Shown one piece after another: positions 48,606 through 57,989 of a DNA stretch of 64,000 nt. The notes under the pieces were generated by a model, which made no database searches, was not told the DNA's origin, and worked only from the letters and a program-made list of their open reading frames with translations. Each line of letters begins with the position of its first letter. Position 1 is the stretch's first letter. This stretch comes from Hyphomicrobiales bacterium (GTDB lineage Bacteria; Pseudomonadota; Alphaproteobacteria; Rhodospirillales; JACKKN01): positions 62,001 to 126,000 of the forward strand of contig JACKKN010000012.1 of NCBI GenBank assembly GCA_024236415.1. Reading direction: 5' to 3'. The position numbers and the translations under genes are program-made.

Positions 48606-48771
48606 GACTCCTTTCGTGTGGGTTTTTTTTCTTTCGATTCAACGCTAGCATTGGCCCGACTGGGTGAGAAGCCTTTCGAGGCTGCGGACACCGGCGGGCA
48701 ACGACCACGCCGGACCGCGGACGGGACAACTGGCAGGGAGGGCGCGCGCCGCCGCGGGCGGGGCGTCGATC

Positions 48772-51081
48772 ATGAGTACCGACACACATGCACCGCTGAC
48801 CCCCTACCCCCTGGGCGAGTGGACCCTGCGCAACAGGTGGCTGGTGATCATCCTCAGCGTCCTGGTCACCGTGGCGACGGGGATCGGGGCCAAGAACCTG
48901 ACCCTGGACGCCGACGCCCGGGTCTATTTCTCCGAGGACAACCCGGACCGCATCGCGCTGGACAAGCTGGAGGCCGACTACTCCAAGGATTCCAACGTGA
49001 TGATCGTGATCACGCCGAAGGACGGCAAGGTCTTCTCGCGCCGCACCCTGGGCCTGGTCAAGGAGCTGACCGAGGCCGCCTGGAAGACCCCGCACTCGCG
49101 GCGCGTCGATTCGGTCACCAACTACCAGTATTCCCACGCCGTCGGCGAGGACCTGGTGATCGAGGACCTGGTCGGCGACCTGGAGTCGCTGAGCGACGAG
49201 GACCTGGCGCGCCTGGGCGACATCGCCCTCACCCGCAAGCCCCTGATGGGCCGGCTGATCAACAAGGAAAAGTCGGTCACCGCCGTCAACGTCACCATCA
49301 TCATGCCGGACGAGAAGCTGGCCGCGGTGCCCCAGATCGCCGGCTTCGCCCGCGACATGGTGGAACAGAGCCGCGCCAAGTACCCGGACCACGACTTCCA
49401 CCTGACCGGCGGCGTGATGATCGACCTGGCCTTCGCCGAGGGCGCCGAATCCGACATCAAGACCCTGATCCCGGCCATGCTGGTGCTGATCATGGTGATC
49501 GTCGGCATATCCCTGCGCACCTTCTGGGGCACCATCGCCACCCTGCTGGTGATCATCATCTCGGTGGTCACGTCCATGGGCGCGGCGGGGTGGCTGGACC
49601 TGGTGCTCAACTCGTCGACCACCGCCTCGCCGGTGATCCTGATGACCCTCAGCGTCGCCCACAGCGTCCACATCCTGGCCTCGATCCGCCAGCAGACCGG
49701 CCAGGGAGTCGGCAAGAACGAAGCCCTGATCGAGGCCATGCGCATCAACATGTCGCCGGTGTTCATCACCAGCCTGACCACGGCCATCGGCTTCCTGAGC
49801 CTGAACTTCAGCGACTCGCCGCCGTTCCGCGAGCTGGGCAACCTGATCGCCTTCGGCGTAACCGCGGCGTTCGTGTACTCCATGTTCTTTGCCCCGGCGG
49901 TCATGTCCCTGCTGCCGATCCGGCCGGCCAAGGCGCCGACCGGGACCGGTTCGTTCATGGACAAGTTCGGCGACTTCGTGATCATGCGGCGCCGGATGCT
50001 GCTGATCGCCACCTCGGTGATCGCGGTGGTCACTACCGCCGGCGTCAGCCGCCTGACCTTCGACGACGACTTCATCAAGTACTTCGACCACCGGTTCCAG
50101 TTCCGGGTCGACGCCGACTACACCCAGCAGCACCTGACCGGCCTGCACGCCTTGGAGTTCTCCCTGCCCGCGGGCGAGGAGCAGGGCGTGGTCAACCCCG
50201 ACTACCTGAACAAGCTGGACGCCTTCGCCGAGTGGTACCGCCAGCAGGAGAACGTGGTCCACGTGTCGGTGGTCAGCGACACCATCAAGCGCCTGAACCA
50301 GAACCTGCACAACGACGACGAAACCTATTACGCCATACCCGACAGCCAGGAGGCGGCGGCCCAGTACCTGATGCTGTACGAGATGTCGGTGCCGTTCGGC
50401 CTCGACCTGAACAGCCAGATGGACGTGGCCAAGTCGGCCAGCCGGGTGACCGTGGCCCTGGTCGACGTCAGCGCCAGCAAGATCGTCGAGCTGGCCGAGC
50501 GCGGCCAGGAATGGCTGGCCAAGAACGCGCCCAACATGCAGGCCCACCCCACCGGCGTCTCCATGGCCATCTCGCGGGTGTCCGAGCGCAACATCAAGTC
50601 CATGCTGAAGGGCACCTTCCTGGCCCTGTTCCTGATCTCGGCCGTGCTGTGGCTGGTGCTGCGCGACTTCCGCATCGCCGTCATCAGCCTGGCCCCCAAC
50701 GTGCTGCCGGCCATGATCTCGTTCGGCATCTGGGGCTACATGGTAGGCGAGGTGAACCTGGCCATCTCGGTGGTCATCGCCATGACCCTGGGCATCGTGG
50801 TCGACGACACGGTGCACCTGCTCAGCAAGTACCTGCGCGCCCGGCGCGAGCACGACGCCGACCCGGTCGGCGCCGTGCGCTATGCCCTCAGCACCGTGGG
50901 CATCGCCCTGATCGTGACCTCGGTGGCCCTGGTGGTGGGCTTCGGCGCCCTGGCCACCTCGGGCTTCGCCGTCAACGGCGACATGGGCCTGCTCAGCGCC
51001 ATCACCATCGCGGTGGCCCTGGCCACCGACTTCCTATTCCTGCCCCCGCTGCTGATTATGCTCGACAGGAGGAAAGCATGA
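48772..51081 (+). CDS. RND/MMPL-type envelope exporter
   Basis: A 769-residue, about 12-helix protein of the RND superfamily, hopanoid/MMPL-like branch (COG1033). N-terminal helix (RWLVIILSVLVTVATGIGAK), then the periplasmic loop DARVYFSEDNPDRIALDKLE. Helix 4 has VILMTLSVAHSVHILASIRQ (about residues 284-303). The repeat half has FGIWGYMVGEVNLAISVVIA and MTLGIVVDDTVHLLSKYLRA with the intramembrane Asp pair DD. It probably moves lipids or sterol-like molecules in the inner membrane. The stop overlaps the lipoprotein-sorting gene (ATGA), making a three-gene system. Confidence 0.92.
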   Translation: MSTDTHAPLTPYPLGEWTLRNRWLVIILSVLVTVATGIGAKNLTLDADARVYFSEDNPDRIALDKLEADYSKDSNVMIVITPKDGKVFSRRTLGLVKELTEAAWKTPHSRRVDSVTNYQYSHAVGEDLVIEDLVGDLESLSDEDLARLGDIALTRKPLMGRLINKEKSVTAVNVTIIMPDEKLAAVPQIAGFARDMVEQSRAKYPDHDFHLTGGVMIDLAFAEGAESDIKTLIPAMLVLIMVIVGISLRTFWGTIATLLVIIISVVTSMGAAGWLDLVLNSSTTASPVILMTLSVAHSVHILASIRQQTGQGVGKNEALIEAMRINMSPVFITSLTTAIGFLSLNFSDSPPFRELGNLIAFGVTAAFVYSMFFAPAVMSLLPIRPAKAPTGTGSFMDKFGDFVIMRRRMLLIATSVIAVVTTAGVSRLTFDDDFIKYFDHRFQFRVDADYTQQHLTGLHALEFSLPAGEEQGVVNPDYLNKLDAFAEWYRQQENVVHVSVVSDTIKRLNQNLHNDDETYYAIPDSQEAAAQYLMLYEMSVPFGLDLNSQMDVAKSASRVTVALVDVSASKIVELAERGQEWLAKNAPNMQAHPTGVSMAISRVSERNIKSMLKGTFLALFLISAVLWLVLRDFRIAVISLAPNVLPAMISFGIWGYMVGEVNLAISVVIAMTLGIVVDDTVHLLSKYLRARREHDADPVGAVRYALSTVGIALIVTSVALVVGFGALATSGFAVNGDMGLLSAITIAVALATDFLFLPPLLIMLDRRKA

Positions 51082-51875
51082 CGAAACGACTGATCGCCGC
51101 CGCCCTGGTGTTGGCGGCGGCCGTCCCGACCTTCGCCCTCGCGGAAACGCCCGAGGAGAAGGGCCTGCGGATCGCCAAGGAGGCCGACGTCTCCGACGCC
51201 GGCTTCGCCGACTTCACCGCCAACGGCAAGATGATCCTGCGCAACAAGCAGGGCAAGGAGAGCACACGCGAGTTCAAGGGCTGGACCCTGGAAGTCAGCG
51301 ACGACGGCGACAAGAGCATGAACATGTTCACCGAGCCGCGCGACGTGAAGGGCACCGCCCTGCTGACCTGGAACCACAAGCAGGGCGACGACGACCAGTG
51401 GCTGTACCTGCCGGTGCTGAAGCGGGTCAAGCGCATCAGCTCCAGCAACAAGACCGGGTCCTACGTCGGCAGCGAGTTCTCCTACGAGGACCTGACCAGC
51501 CCCGAGGTCGAGAAGTACACCTACAAGTGGCTGCGCGAGGAGCCCTGCCCGGTCAAGCCGGAGCTGACCTGCAACGTCATGGAGCGCTACCCCACGGACA
51601 AGGAATCGGGCTACAGCAAGCAGATCGCCTGGCTTGAAAAGGAGACCTATCGCGGCTACAAGGTCGACTACTACGACCGCAAGGACACCTTTCTGAAAAC
51701 GTTAACCTTTCACGACTATAACAAGTACGCCGACAAGCATTGGCGCCCGGGCAAGATGATGATGGTCAATCATCAGACGGGCAAGAGCACGGACATGCTG
51801 TGGACCGACTACCAGTTCAAGACCGGCCTGTCGGACGGCGACTTCAAGTCGACACGCCTGAAGAACCTGCGCTGA
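51078..51875 (+). CDS. LolA-like outer membrane lipoprotein-sorting family protein
   Basis: A 265-residue periplasmic protein with signal peptide (MTKRLIAAALVLAAAVPTFA). The mature region fits the LolA_like/PF17131 group partnered with RND exporters: DFTANGKMILRNKQGKESTR (about residues 46-65), MFTEPRDVKGTALLTWNHKQ (about 91-110), WLYLPVLKRVKRISSSNKTG (about 114-133) and GSEFSYEDLT. It may carry a lipid from the exporter to the outer membrane. AGGAGG precedes the ATG. One base separates its stop from the barrel gene. Confidence 0.92.
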   Translation: MTKRLIAAALVLAAAVPTFALAETPEEKGLRIAKEADVSDAGFADFTANGKMILRNKQGKESTREFKGWTLEVSDDGDKSMNMFTEPRDVKGTALLTWNHKQGDDDQWLYLPVLKRVKRISSSNKTGSYVGSEFSYEDLTSPEVEKYTYKWLREEPCPVKPELTCNVMERYPTDKESGYSKQIAWLEKETYRGYKVDYYDRKDTFLKTLTFHDYNKYADKHWRPGKMMMVNHQTGKSTDMLWTDYQFKTGLSDGDFKSTRLKNLR

Positions 51876-51876
51876 C

Positions 51877-53112
51877 ATGACCCGCCCGTCGATCCACCGC
51901 ACGACCCTCGCCGCCGGCGCCCTGGCCGCCACCCTGGCGGGCACGGCGGTGGAGTCGCGGGCGCAGGACACCGAGGTTTCGGGCTGGGCCGCCGTCGAGG
52001 TGCGGGTGTTCACCGAACCCAGCCGGCATCCCGGCCAGGACCCGCAGCGCATCCAGCCGTCGTTCATGTTCCAGCCCGAGCTGCGCGCCGACTTCTTCGA
52101 CGGCGCCGGGCGCCTGACCATCATCCCCTACCTGCGGGTCGACCAGACGGACCGCGAGCGCAGCCACCTGGACCTGCGCGAGGCCTACGTCCAGTACCTG
52201 GGCGATTCGTGGGACGTGCTGGCCGGCCTGGGCAAGGTGTTCTGGGGCGTGACCGAATCGCGCCACCTGGTCGACATCATCAACCAGACCGACGTGGTCG
52301 ATGACGTGGACCTGGAAGAGAAGCTCGGCCAGCCCATGATCAACGCCAACATGCACACGGAATACGGCTCGTTCGGCCTGTTCGTGCTGCCCGGCTTCCG
52401 CGAGGCCACGTCGCCCGGCTGGGACGGCCGCCTGCGCGCGACCCTGCCGGTCGAGACCCACAAGGCCCAGTACGAGTCCTCGGCCAAGGACCACCACGTG
52501 GACTTCGCCGCCCGCTGGGCCCACAACCTGGGCGACTTCGACATCGGCCTGGCCCATTTCTGGGGCACCAGCCGCGAGCCGCGCTACGGGCTGGGGCTGG
52601 ACGACCTGGGACGGCCGGTGCTGATCCCGTTCTACGACATCATCCACCAGTCCAGCGTCGACCTGCAGGCCACCCTGGGCGCCTGGCTGCTGAAGTTCGA
52701 GGGCATCTCGCGCTGGGGCCACCGCGGCGACAACCACTTCCTGGCCGCCGTGGCCGGGTTCGAGTACACCTTCTTCGACCTGTTCGAGACCGGCACCGAC
52801 GTGGGCCTGCTGCTGGAATACCTGTACGACGGGCGCAATTCCCTGGCGCCACCGACCGCCAACGACGACGACATCTTCTTCGGCTCGCGCATCGCCCTCA
52901 ATAACACCCAGGACACCGAGTTCCTGGTGGGCGCCATCATCGACCGCCACAACCAGGCCACCGCCGCCCGGTTCGAGGCCGACCACCGCATCGGCGACAG
53001 CTGGAAGATCGAGGTCGAGGGCCAGTTCTTTATGAACGTGCCCGTGGGCGACAACCTCAAGAACGTGACCCAGGACGACCACGTCCAGGTGCGCCTGTTC
53101 CGCTACTTCTGA
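51877..53112 (+). CDS. Outer-membrane beta-barrel protein (DUF1302-like), third gene of the exporter system
   Basis: A 411-residue exported protein. Signal region MTRPSIHRTTLAAGALAATL then AGTAVESRAQ. It is rich in alternating strands (LTIIPYLRVDQTDRERSHLD, LREAYVQYLGDSWDVLAGLG) with the FWGVTESRHLVDIINQTDV segment typical of DUF1302-like barrels that accompany RND/LolA-like pairs. The final residues HVQVRLFRYF end in Phe, the outer-membrane assembly signal. Together with the two genes before it, it probably forms a route for lipid or small-molecule export. Confidence 0.85.
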   Translation: MTRPSIHRTTLAAGALAATLAGTAVESRAQDTEVSGWAAVEVRVFTEPSRHPGQDPQRIQPSFMFQPELRADFFDGAGRLTIIPYLRVDQTDRERSHLDLREAYVQYLGDSWDVLAGLGKVFWGVTESRHLVDIINQTDVVDDVDLEEKLGQPMINANMHTEYGSFGLFVLPGFREATSPGWDGRLRATLPVETHKAQYESSAKDHHVDFAARWAHNLGDFDIGLAHFWGTSREPRYGLGLDDLGRPVLIPFYDIIHQSSVDLQATLGAWLLKFEGISRWGHRGDNHFLAAVAGFEYTFFDLFETGTDVGLLLEYLYDGRNSLAPPTANDDDIFFGSRIALNNTQDTEFLVGAIIDRHNQATAARFEADHRIGDSWKIEVEGQFFMNVPVGDNLKNVTQDDHVQVRLFRYF

Positions 53113-53160
53113 ACCGGCTTGCGCCGGGTCCGATCCCACCTCGTCTCCGCCGCGGCCGGC

Positions 53161-53185
53161 AAGCCTCTTTCAGGGAAGGCTTTTT
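53161..53185 (+). terminator. Rho-independent terminator after the exporter operon
   Basis: Stem AAGCCT (53161-53166) / AGGCTT (53177-53182) with a 10-base loop and a T5 tract (53181-53185), 49 bases after the barrel stop. The 282-bp gap to the next gene also contains an AT-rich patch near 53210-53230 (GATAAT-like) that could start the next transcript. Confidence 0.65.
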
Positions 53186-53394
53186 CGTTCCGCGCCGCGG
53201 ACCGTTTATGTTAAGTTTGCGGGATAATAATTCGGTCGTCACCGCGCACGCGGGCAGGGGCGGAAATTGAATCACCCGCCATCTCCCGAACCCGCGGTTG
53301 TCAAACCGAAACCGAGACGTGCTTTGTAGGCGAGGGAAACAGGACCGTGGGTGGAGTCCTTTGCGGAACCAGTCCGGGCGGGCGCGGAGCCGGC

Positions 53395-54471
53395 ATGGCG
53401 CCGGAACGCCGGGTGCCGCCCCAGACCGGCCCGGCCAGATGGGGCCCGCTGGCCCTGGCCGTGGCGGCCGTCCTGGGCCTGGTGCTGGCCGCGGCGGCCG
53501 CGGACGCCGGGCGGATCGAACCGCCGGACCCGCTGCGCGAACTGCGGCACAAGCCCGAGAAGTCCCTGTCCGAACGGTATTCGGCGATCCTGAAGAAAAG
53601 CCAGATGGACGGCGACCTGGGCGCATCGAGCCTCCTGGGCCACCGGGAGCCGACGCAGTCGGACCCGGCGTTCGAGACACCGGCCTCCTCCTCCCATGCC
53701 GCCGACGGGCTCTCCCTGCTGGATTCGGAACAGAACCTGGTGGCCCCGGCGCCGGTCGGCGACAGCCCGGCCCCGCCCGTGGTCCGGCAGCGGTACCTGG
53801 ACGCCCTGCGCGGCACCGTGGCGCCCCAGCCGCAGCACCAGTCCGACCAGTGGCAGAGCCTGCGCAGCGTCATCCGGCCCTTCGTCAACAGCTCGTCGCC
53901 GTCCACCGGCGGCGGCGGCGGCCTGGGCGATAACGGTTACGCCGGCGACGGATACGCCGGCGACGGCGGCGGCGGGGCCGGCCAGAACGGCGGCCGGTCC
54001 GGCGGCCAGGGCGGCCGGGGCGGCGATTCCCCCGGCACCACCCTGCCCGTCATCGACAGCATGGTGGACGAGTTCGCGGCGATGCTGATCGAGGCGGTCC
54101 TGTCGCCCGAGGAGCTGGAGAAGGGCAAGATCACCTTCTCCATTTTCGGCTTCGGCACCTTCGAGCTGATCCGCCTGCGCAACGGCGGCGGCTTCCGCCT
54201 GCTGGAACACGAAAACGAGCTGGCCATGACCTTCGATTCGCCGCGCACCCAGAAGGAGGTCGCGGCCTACGAGCAGCGGCGCCAGGATGGGGAAGCGGCG
54301 GCCGCCGGACAACGCAGCGCGGGCTTCAATCCCGGCGGCCGGGGCTCGGACATGTCCCTGCGCGAGTTCGCCGTCTACCTGATCATGAAGGCGCTGACCG
54401 AGCCGATCCTGTATGCCTTCGCCGCCCTGCTCGGCCTGCTGGTGATCGCCCGCAATATGCGCCGGGCGTAG
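53395..54471 (+). CDS. Gly-rich membrane protein with C-terminal sorting-like tail
   Basis: A 358-residue protein of unknown family. N-terminal signal/anchor (ARWGPLALAVAAVLGLVLAA). The middle has a low-complexity Gly/Asn/Asp region (GDNGYAGDGYAGDGGGGAGQ, about 183-202). Near the C-terminus is a helix-rich part (LEKGKITFSIFGFGTFELIR). The very end reads TEPILYAFAALLGLLVIARN followed by MRRA: a Pro-containing lead, one hydrophobic helix and a basic tail, the arrangement of exosortase-type sorting signals, although the exact PEP motif is missing. The GTG at 53347 is an alternative start; the ATG at 53395 gives a cleaner signal sequence. Confidence 0.7.
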   Translation: MAPERRVPPQTGPARWGPLALAVAAVLGLVLAAAAADAGRIEPPDPLRELRHKPEKSLSERYSAILKKSQMDGDLGASSLLGHREPTQSDPAFETPASSSHAADGLSLLDSEQNLVAPAPVGDSPAPPVVRQRYLDALRGTVAPQPQHQSDQWQSLRSVIRPFVNSSSPSTGGGGGLGDNGYAGDGYAGDGGGGAGQNGGRSGGQGGRGGDSPGTTLPVIDSMVDEFAAMLIEAVLSPEELEKGKITFSIFGFGTFELIRLRNGGGFRLLEHENELAMTFDSPRTQKEVAAYEQRRQDGEAAAAGQRSAGFNPGGRGSDMSLREFAVYLIMKALTEPILYAFAALLGLLVIARNMRRA

Positions 54472-54516
54472 CCGCCCCGCTCCCGGCCCCGTTCCCGTCC
54501 CCGTTCCGGTTCCCGG

Positions 54517-55644
54517 TCAGAACACCAACGCCGTGCGCAGGATCTCGCCGACCTGGCGGTGACCGGTCGAGTTGAGGTGGCCGGCGTTGGGGAAGAAGAT
54601 CTCCAGGTCCTGGCGCCGCAGCCGTTCCGTCAGGGCCAGGGCGACGTCGACCACCTCGACCCGGCCGCGCAGGCGGGCGATGATCTGCTGGCGCAGGTAT
54701 TCCTGGTACTGGGCGGCGTGGCTGTGCGGCCGCCGCAGGTAGGCGCGGTCGGGCAGAAGGGCCAGGACAAGGCCGGCGCCACGCGCCTTCAGCGTCGCCT
54801 GCAGGCGGTCGACCAGGGCCTCGTACAGGTCCAGGGACGGCCCCGTCCGCCGCGGCAGGGCCAGCCCGATGTCGTGCGGCCGCGGCCATTGGACCCCCAG
54901 TGCGGCCAGGATCGACGACCGGGCCGCCAGGTCCGCCAGCAGGCCCCGTTCCGGCGTCGCCCCGTCGCCCAGGACCAGGCTCTCGAAGGTCCGCGCGCGG
55001 TCCGCCTCGGTCTTGGCGGCCCGCGGCACCGGGCTGTTGTGCAGGGTCAGGCGCCCCTCCTCGAGGCGGAAAAAGGGCTTGGGATTGTCGAGGGACAGGG
55101 AGAACGGGGCGCCGTTGTCCAGCAGGTCGTCGGCCAGGTTGGTGACCAGGATCACGGTCCGCGGGCGGCCGCCGCGCAGGTGCCGCTCGACCGTCAGCAT
55201 GGCCTGTTCGGTGCTGTAGCCCGGCACCCCCAGGTTGACGAACCGCACCCGGGCGCGGACCCAGCGGTTCAGCTCGGCCGAAAAGGTCTCGCGGTTGCCC
55301 ACGCCCAGGCCGAAGGTGTCGGAATCGCCGGCCAGCCAGACCTGGGGCGCGTCGTCCAGCTCTGCCCCGGCCGTGGGGTCGTAGCGCCGGCCGTCCCCGT
55401 CGATGGTATAGCGGGTGCGGAAATCGTGGTGCCGGTGGTGGCCGCTCCAGGCCGGCTTCAGCGACCAGCCGAGTTGCGGATCGGCCTGGAACATGCCGGA
55501 ATCCAGGTTGTCGCTGGACGCCACGTAGTCGTGGTACGCGCCCAGCCCGAACTCGGCGACGGCGATCCCGGCCAGGACCATCAGGACCAGCGCCAGGACC
55601 GAGGGCCACGGCCCCCGCGCGGGCGACTTGGCGGTTTGCGTCAC
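54517..55644 (-). CDS. SGNH-like membrane-anchored hydrolase
   Basis: A 375-residue protein with an N-terminal membrane helix (WPSVLALVLMVLAGIAVAEF). The SGNH fold is suggested by VWLAGDSDTFGLGVGNRETF (about residues 87-106) with GDS, and the end FFPNAGHLNSTGHRQVGEIL (about 348-367) with the His-pair block V pattern. VNLGVPGYSTEQAMLTVERH is the usual block II. A periplasmic esterase or acetyltransferase-like role on glycans is plausible. The GTG start follows GGAGGGA closely. Long upstream in-frame codons are low-complexity and probably not translated. Confidence 0.8.
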   Translation of the reverse strand: MTQTAKSPARGPWPSVLALVLMVLAGIAVAEFGLGAYHDYVASSDNLDSGMFQADPQLGWSLKPAWSGHHRHHDFRTRYTIDGDGRRYDPTAGAELDDAPQVWLAGDSDTFGLGVGNRETFSAELNRWVRARVRFVNLGVPGYSTEQAMLTVERHLRGGRPRTVILVTNLADDLLDNGAPFSLSLDNPKPFFRLEEGRLTLHNSPVPRAAKTEADRARTFESLVLGDGATPERGLLADLAARSSILAALGVQWPRPHDIGLALPRRTGPSLDLYEALVDRLQATLKARGAGLVLALLPDRAYLRRPHSHAAQYQEYLRQQIIARLRGRVEVVDVALALTERLRRQDLEIFFPNAGHLNSTGHRQVGEILRTALVF

Positions 55645-55690
55645 ACTCCCTCCTCGCGCCCCCTCCTCGCGGCCCCTCCCCGCGCCCCGG

Positions 55691-55726
55691 AGCAGCCCCC
55701 GGAGCCGCCCCCGGAGCCGCCCCCGG
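55691..55726. repeat. 12-bp tandem repeat, three units
   Basis: Three consecutive units AGCAGCCCCCGG, AGCCGCCCCCGG, AGCCGCCCCCGG, directly upstream of the SGNH-like gene start on its promoter side. Confidence 0.75.
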
Positions 55727-56139
55727 AGCCATCGACGGGCAATAGACCATGCCGTTCCGGCCCCGGCAAGGGGGTTTCCGCAACCGGCGCGTGGGCCGGG
55801 ACGGGCCCGGGCGCCGAGGCCGCGAATCGCCGCCGGACGGCCCTGCGGCGGGTCCTGCGGCGACCGGCCGGCGGCCGTCGGCCGTCGGTCACGGGCGCCG
55901 CCGCCGCCGCCGCGGCGCCGCCCCGCCGCGGCGGCGCGGCGCGGGCCCGCTGGGGGTGTCATCATTTTTTACATTCCCGCGTCCATGGACGGTCGGTTGC
56001 CAAACCAACGCATTGAAAAAACGGGAAAGATGGATTCGGGAACGGTTCTTGCATAAACCTGTCCACGCCGCCGCGACGGCGGGCCCGGCGCCCGGGGTGG
56101 AAGGGCACCGCGAGCCATCGGTGTTGCGGCGCGAAATGA

Positions 56140-56190
56140 AGGCAAGTATTCCTTATACATTTGTTAATAAATGTTGTGAAAAATTTGCCT
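56140..56190. promoter_or_regulatory. Nested AT-rich dyad, possible hairpin or operator
   Basis: Outer arms AGGCAA (56140-56145) / TTGCCT (56185-56190) enclose inner arms ACATTT (56157-56162) / AAATGT (56169-56174) around GTTAAT, almost concentric. The island is AT-rich within about 70% GC surroundings, about 170 bases before the small membrane-protein gene. Confidence 0.6.
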
Positions 56191-56357
56191 AGGTGACAAG
56201 ATGTTGTGGGGATTGTGCGCCAAGTCAACGCCGTAATGGCAGCTAAATTAATGGGGGAAACCAGCTCGCCAGGTGCACGATTTACTTGCGGTGGGGCGGT
56301 GGAACGTTGACAGGGTGGACAACGGGTTTGTCTGACTCGGCTGGGGAAGCGACGGAA

Positions 56358-56594
56358 ATGGGCCAGACTCGAATGCCACGCCGGGACCGGGAGGATGGTC
56401 CGGCGCGCATGTCGTTCTTATCCGCTTTCGCCTTCTGGATCTTCGTCTCCTTCGCGGGATGGGCGCTGATCGCGGGCGTGGTGTCGATCCTGACGCCGGA
56501 CCAGGCCTCGCAGATCGCCGACCAGGACGACGCCAAGGACATCAAGATCGCCCCCGCCGCCGGCCCCGAACAGAAGAAGCCCACCGGCAACTGA
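56358..56594 (+). CDS. Small single-pass membrane protein
   Basis: A 78-residue protein (starting MGQTRMPRRDREDG). One hydrophobic helix, FWIFVSFAGWALIAGVVSIL (about residues 25-44), is followed by the short tail PDQASQIADQDDAKDIK and KIAPAAGPEQKKPTGN. Alternative starts: an upstream ATG at 56286 and a downstream ATG at 56409; the one at 56358 follows GGAAG. No known family. It comes before the Stp2-like glycosyltransferase, 231 bases upstream, in the same direction. Confidence 0.6.
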   Translation: MGQTRMPRRDREDGPARMSFLSAFAFWIFVSFAGWALIAGVVSILTPDQASQIADQDDAKDIKIAPAAGPEQKKPTGN

Positions 56595-56825
56595 CCGGCC
56601 GCCGACCCCTCCACGTCCGCCTCCGTCCCTGCCTCCTGTCATTCCCCGCGCCGCCCCCGCGCCGGTCGCCGCGCCCGCCGCCGCCTGGGCCGGGCCGGCT
56701 GGAAAAGGCGCACGGATTTCAATGATTTCCCTCTTGCGGCCCTGCGGCAATCCCGGTACCACAGGACCCGTGCGCGCACCGCGGGCCGGCCGGTCCGCGC
56801 GCCGCCGCAACCGGGAACCACGCCC

Positions 56826-57989
56826 ATGACCGGAACCCCCACGGGGTCCGACCCCGCCGCCGGCCTGCCGCCCCTGGTCGCCCATGTCATCGACCGCCTG
56901 GACCTGGGCGGCATGGAAAACGGCCTCGTCAACATCATCAACAACACACCCCCGGGGCGGTACCGTCACGCCGTCGTCTGCCTGCGCGACTTCACCGATT
57001 TCCGCCGCCGCATCGTCCGCGACGACGTGCAGGTCCATGCCCTGGGCAAGCGCGCGGGCAAGGACCCGGCGGCCTACGTCAAGGTCTGGCGCCTGCTGCG
57101 CCGCCTGCGCCCCGACATCGTGCACACCCGCAACCTGCCGACGGTGGAGATGGTGGTGCCGGCCGCCGCAGCCGGCGTGCGCTGCCGCATCCACGGCGAG
57201 CACGGCCGCGACGTGCTGGAACCCTACGGCGGCAACCGCAAGTACAACCGCCTGCGCCGCGCCGTCTCGCCCCTGGTCAGCCACTACATCGCCGTGTCCA
57301 AGGACATCGAGTCCTGGCTGCACGGCACCATCGGCATTCCGGCGGCCAAGGTCACCCAGATCTACAACGGGGTCGACGCCGTCCGCTTCCACCCGCCGGC
57401 AGCGGCGCCGGCCGGGCCCCTGGTCATCGGCGCCGCCGGGCGCATGGAGGAGATCAAGGACCACCTGACCCTGGTGCGCGCCTTCCTGCTGCTGGCGGCC
57501 CGGGTGCCCGACCCCCGCGACCGCCTGCGCCTGGTCATCGTCGGCGACGGCAGCCGGCGCGCCGCGGCGCTGGACCTGCTGGCCGCCGAGGGGGCGGCGG
57601 ACCTGGCCTGGCTGCCCGGCGCCCGCGACGACGTGCCCGACCAGCTGCGCGCCATGGGCGTGTTCGTGCAGCCGTCCATCAACGAGGGCATCTCCAACAC
57701 CATCCTGGAGGCCATGGCCACGGGCCTGCCGGTGGTGGCCACCGCCGTCGGCGGCAACGTGGAACTGGTCCGGGACGGGGCGACCGGCGCCCTGGTGCCG
57801 GCGTCGGACCCGGCGGCCATGGCCGCGGCCCTGGGCGCCTACCTGGACGACCCGGACCGCATCGCCCGCCACGGCGCCGCCGGCCGCGCCGCCGTCGAGC
57901 GGTCCTACAGCCTGACGGCCATGGTCGAGAACTACCTGGCGGTCTATGACCGGGCCCTGGCCGGCACGGGCGGGCGCCGCCGGGCATGA
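56826..57989 (+). CDS. Glycosyltransferase of the Stp2 type (PEP-CTERM/exosortase system)
   Basis: A 387-residue GT4 protein with clear TIGR03088 (stp2) features: HVIDRLDLGGMENGLVNIIN (about residues 21-40), KRAGKDPAAYVKVWRLLRRL (about 75-94), DIVHTRNLPTVEMVVPAAAA (about 98-117), RIHGEHGRDVLEPYGGNRKY (about 122-141) and VTQIYNGVDAVRFHP. That subfamily accompanies exosortase loci. It transfers a sugar, probably for the associated extracellular polysaccharide; donor unknown. Its stop overlaps the next gene (ATGA). Confidence 0.9.
   Translation: MTGTPTGSDPAAGLPPLVAHVIDRLDLGGMENGLVNIINNTPPGRYRHAVVCLRDFTDFRRRIVRDDVQVHALGKRAGKDPAAYVKVWRLLRRLRPDIVHTRNLPTVEMVVPAAAAGVRCRIHGEHGRDVLEPYGGNRKYNRLRRAVSPLVSHYIAVSKDIESWLHGTIGIPAAKVTQIYNGVDAVRFHPPAAAPAGPLVIGAAGRMEEIKDHLTLVRAFLLLAARVPDPRDRLRLVIVGDGSRRAAALDLLAAEGAADLAWLPGARDDVPDQLRAMGVFVQPSINEGISNTILEAMATGLPVVATAVGGNVELVRDGATGALVPASDPAAMAAALGAYLDDPDRIARHGAAGRAAVERSYSLTAMVENYLAVYDRALAGTGGRRRA

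Larger units (their letters stand above)
55645..56357. other. Non-coding stretch of about 710 bases
   Basis: No convincing gene is seen here. The left part is extreme GC-rich sequence with a 12-bp tandem repeat (AGCCGCCCCCGG units, 55691-55726) followed by GCC/CCG low-complexity tracts. The right part, from about 55965, contains AT-rich patches, including the nested dyad at 56140-56190. The end leads into the small membrane-protein gene. Confidence 0.6.

Noticed and set aside
55749..56192. Protein-coding genes in the 55645-56357 gap
   Set aside because: Open frames are Arg/Ala/Pro/Gly low complexity created by GC repeats, lack ribosome-binding sites and share no family.
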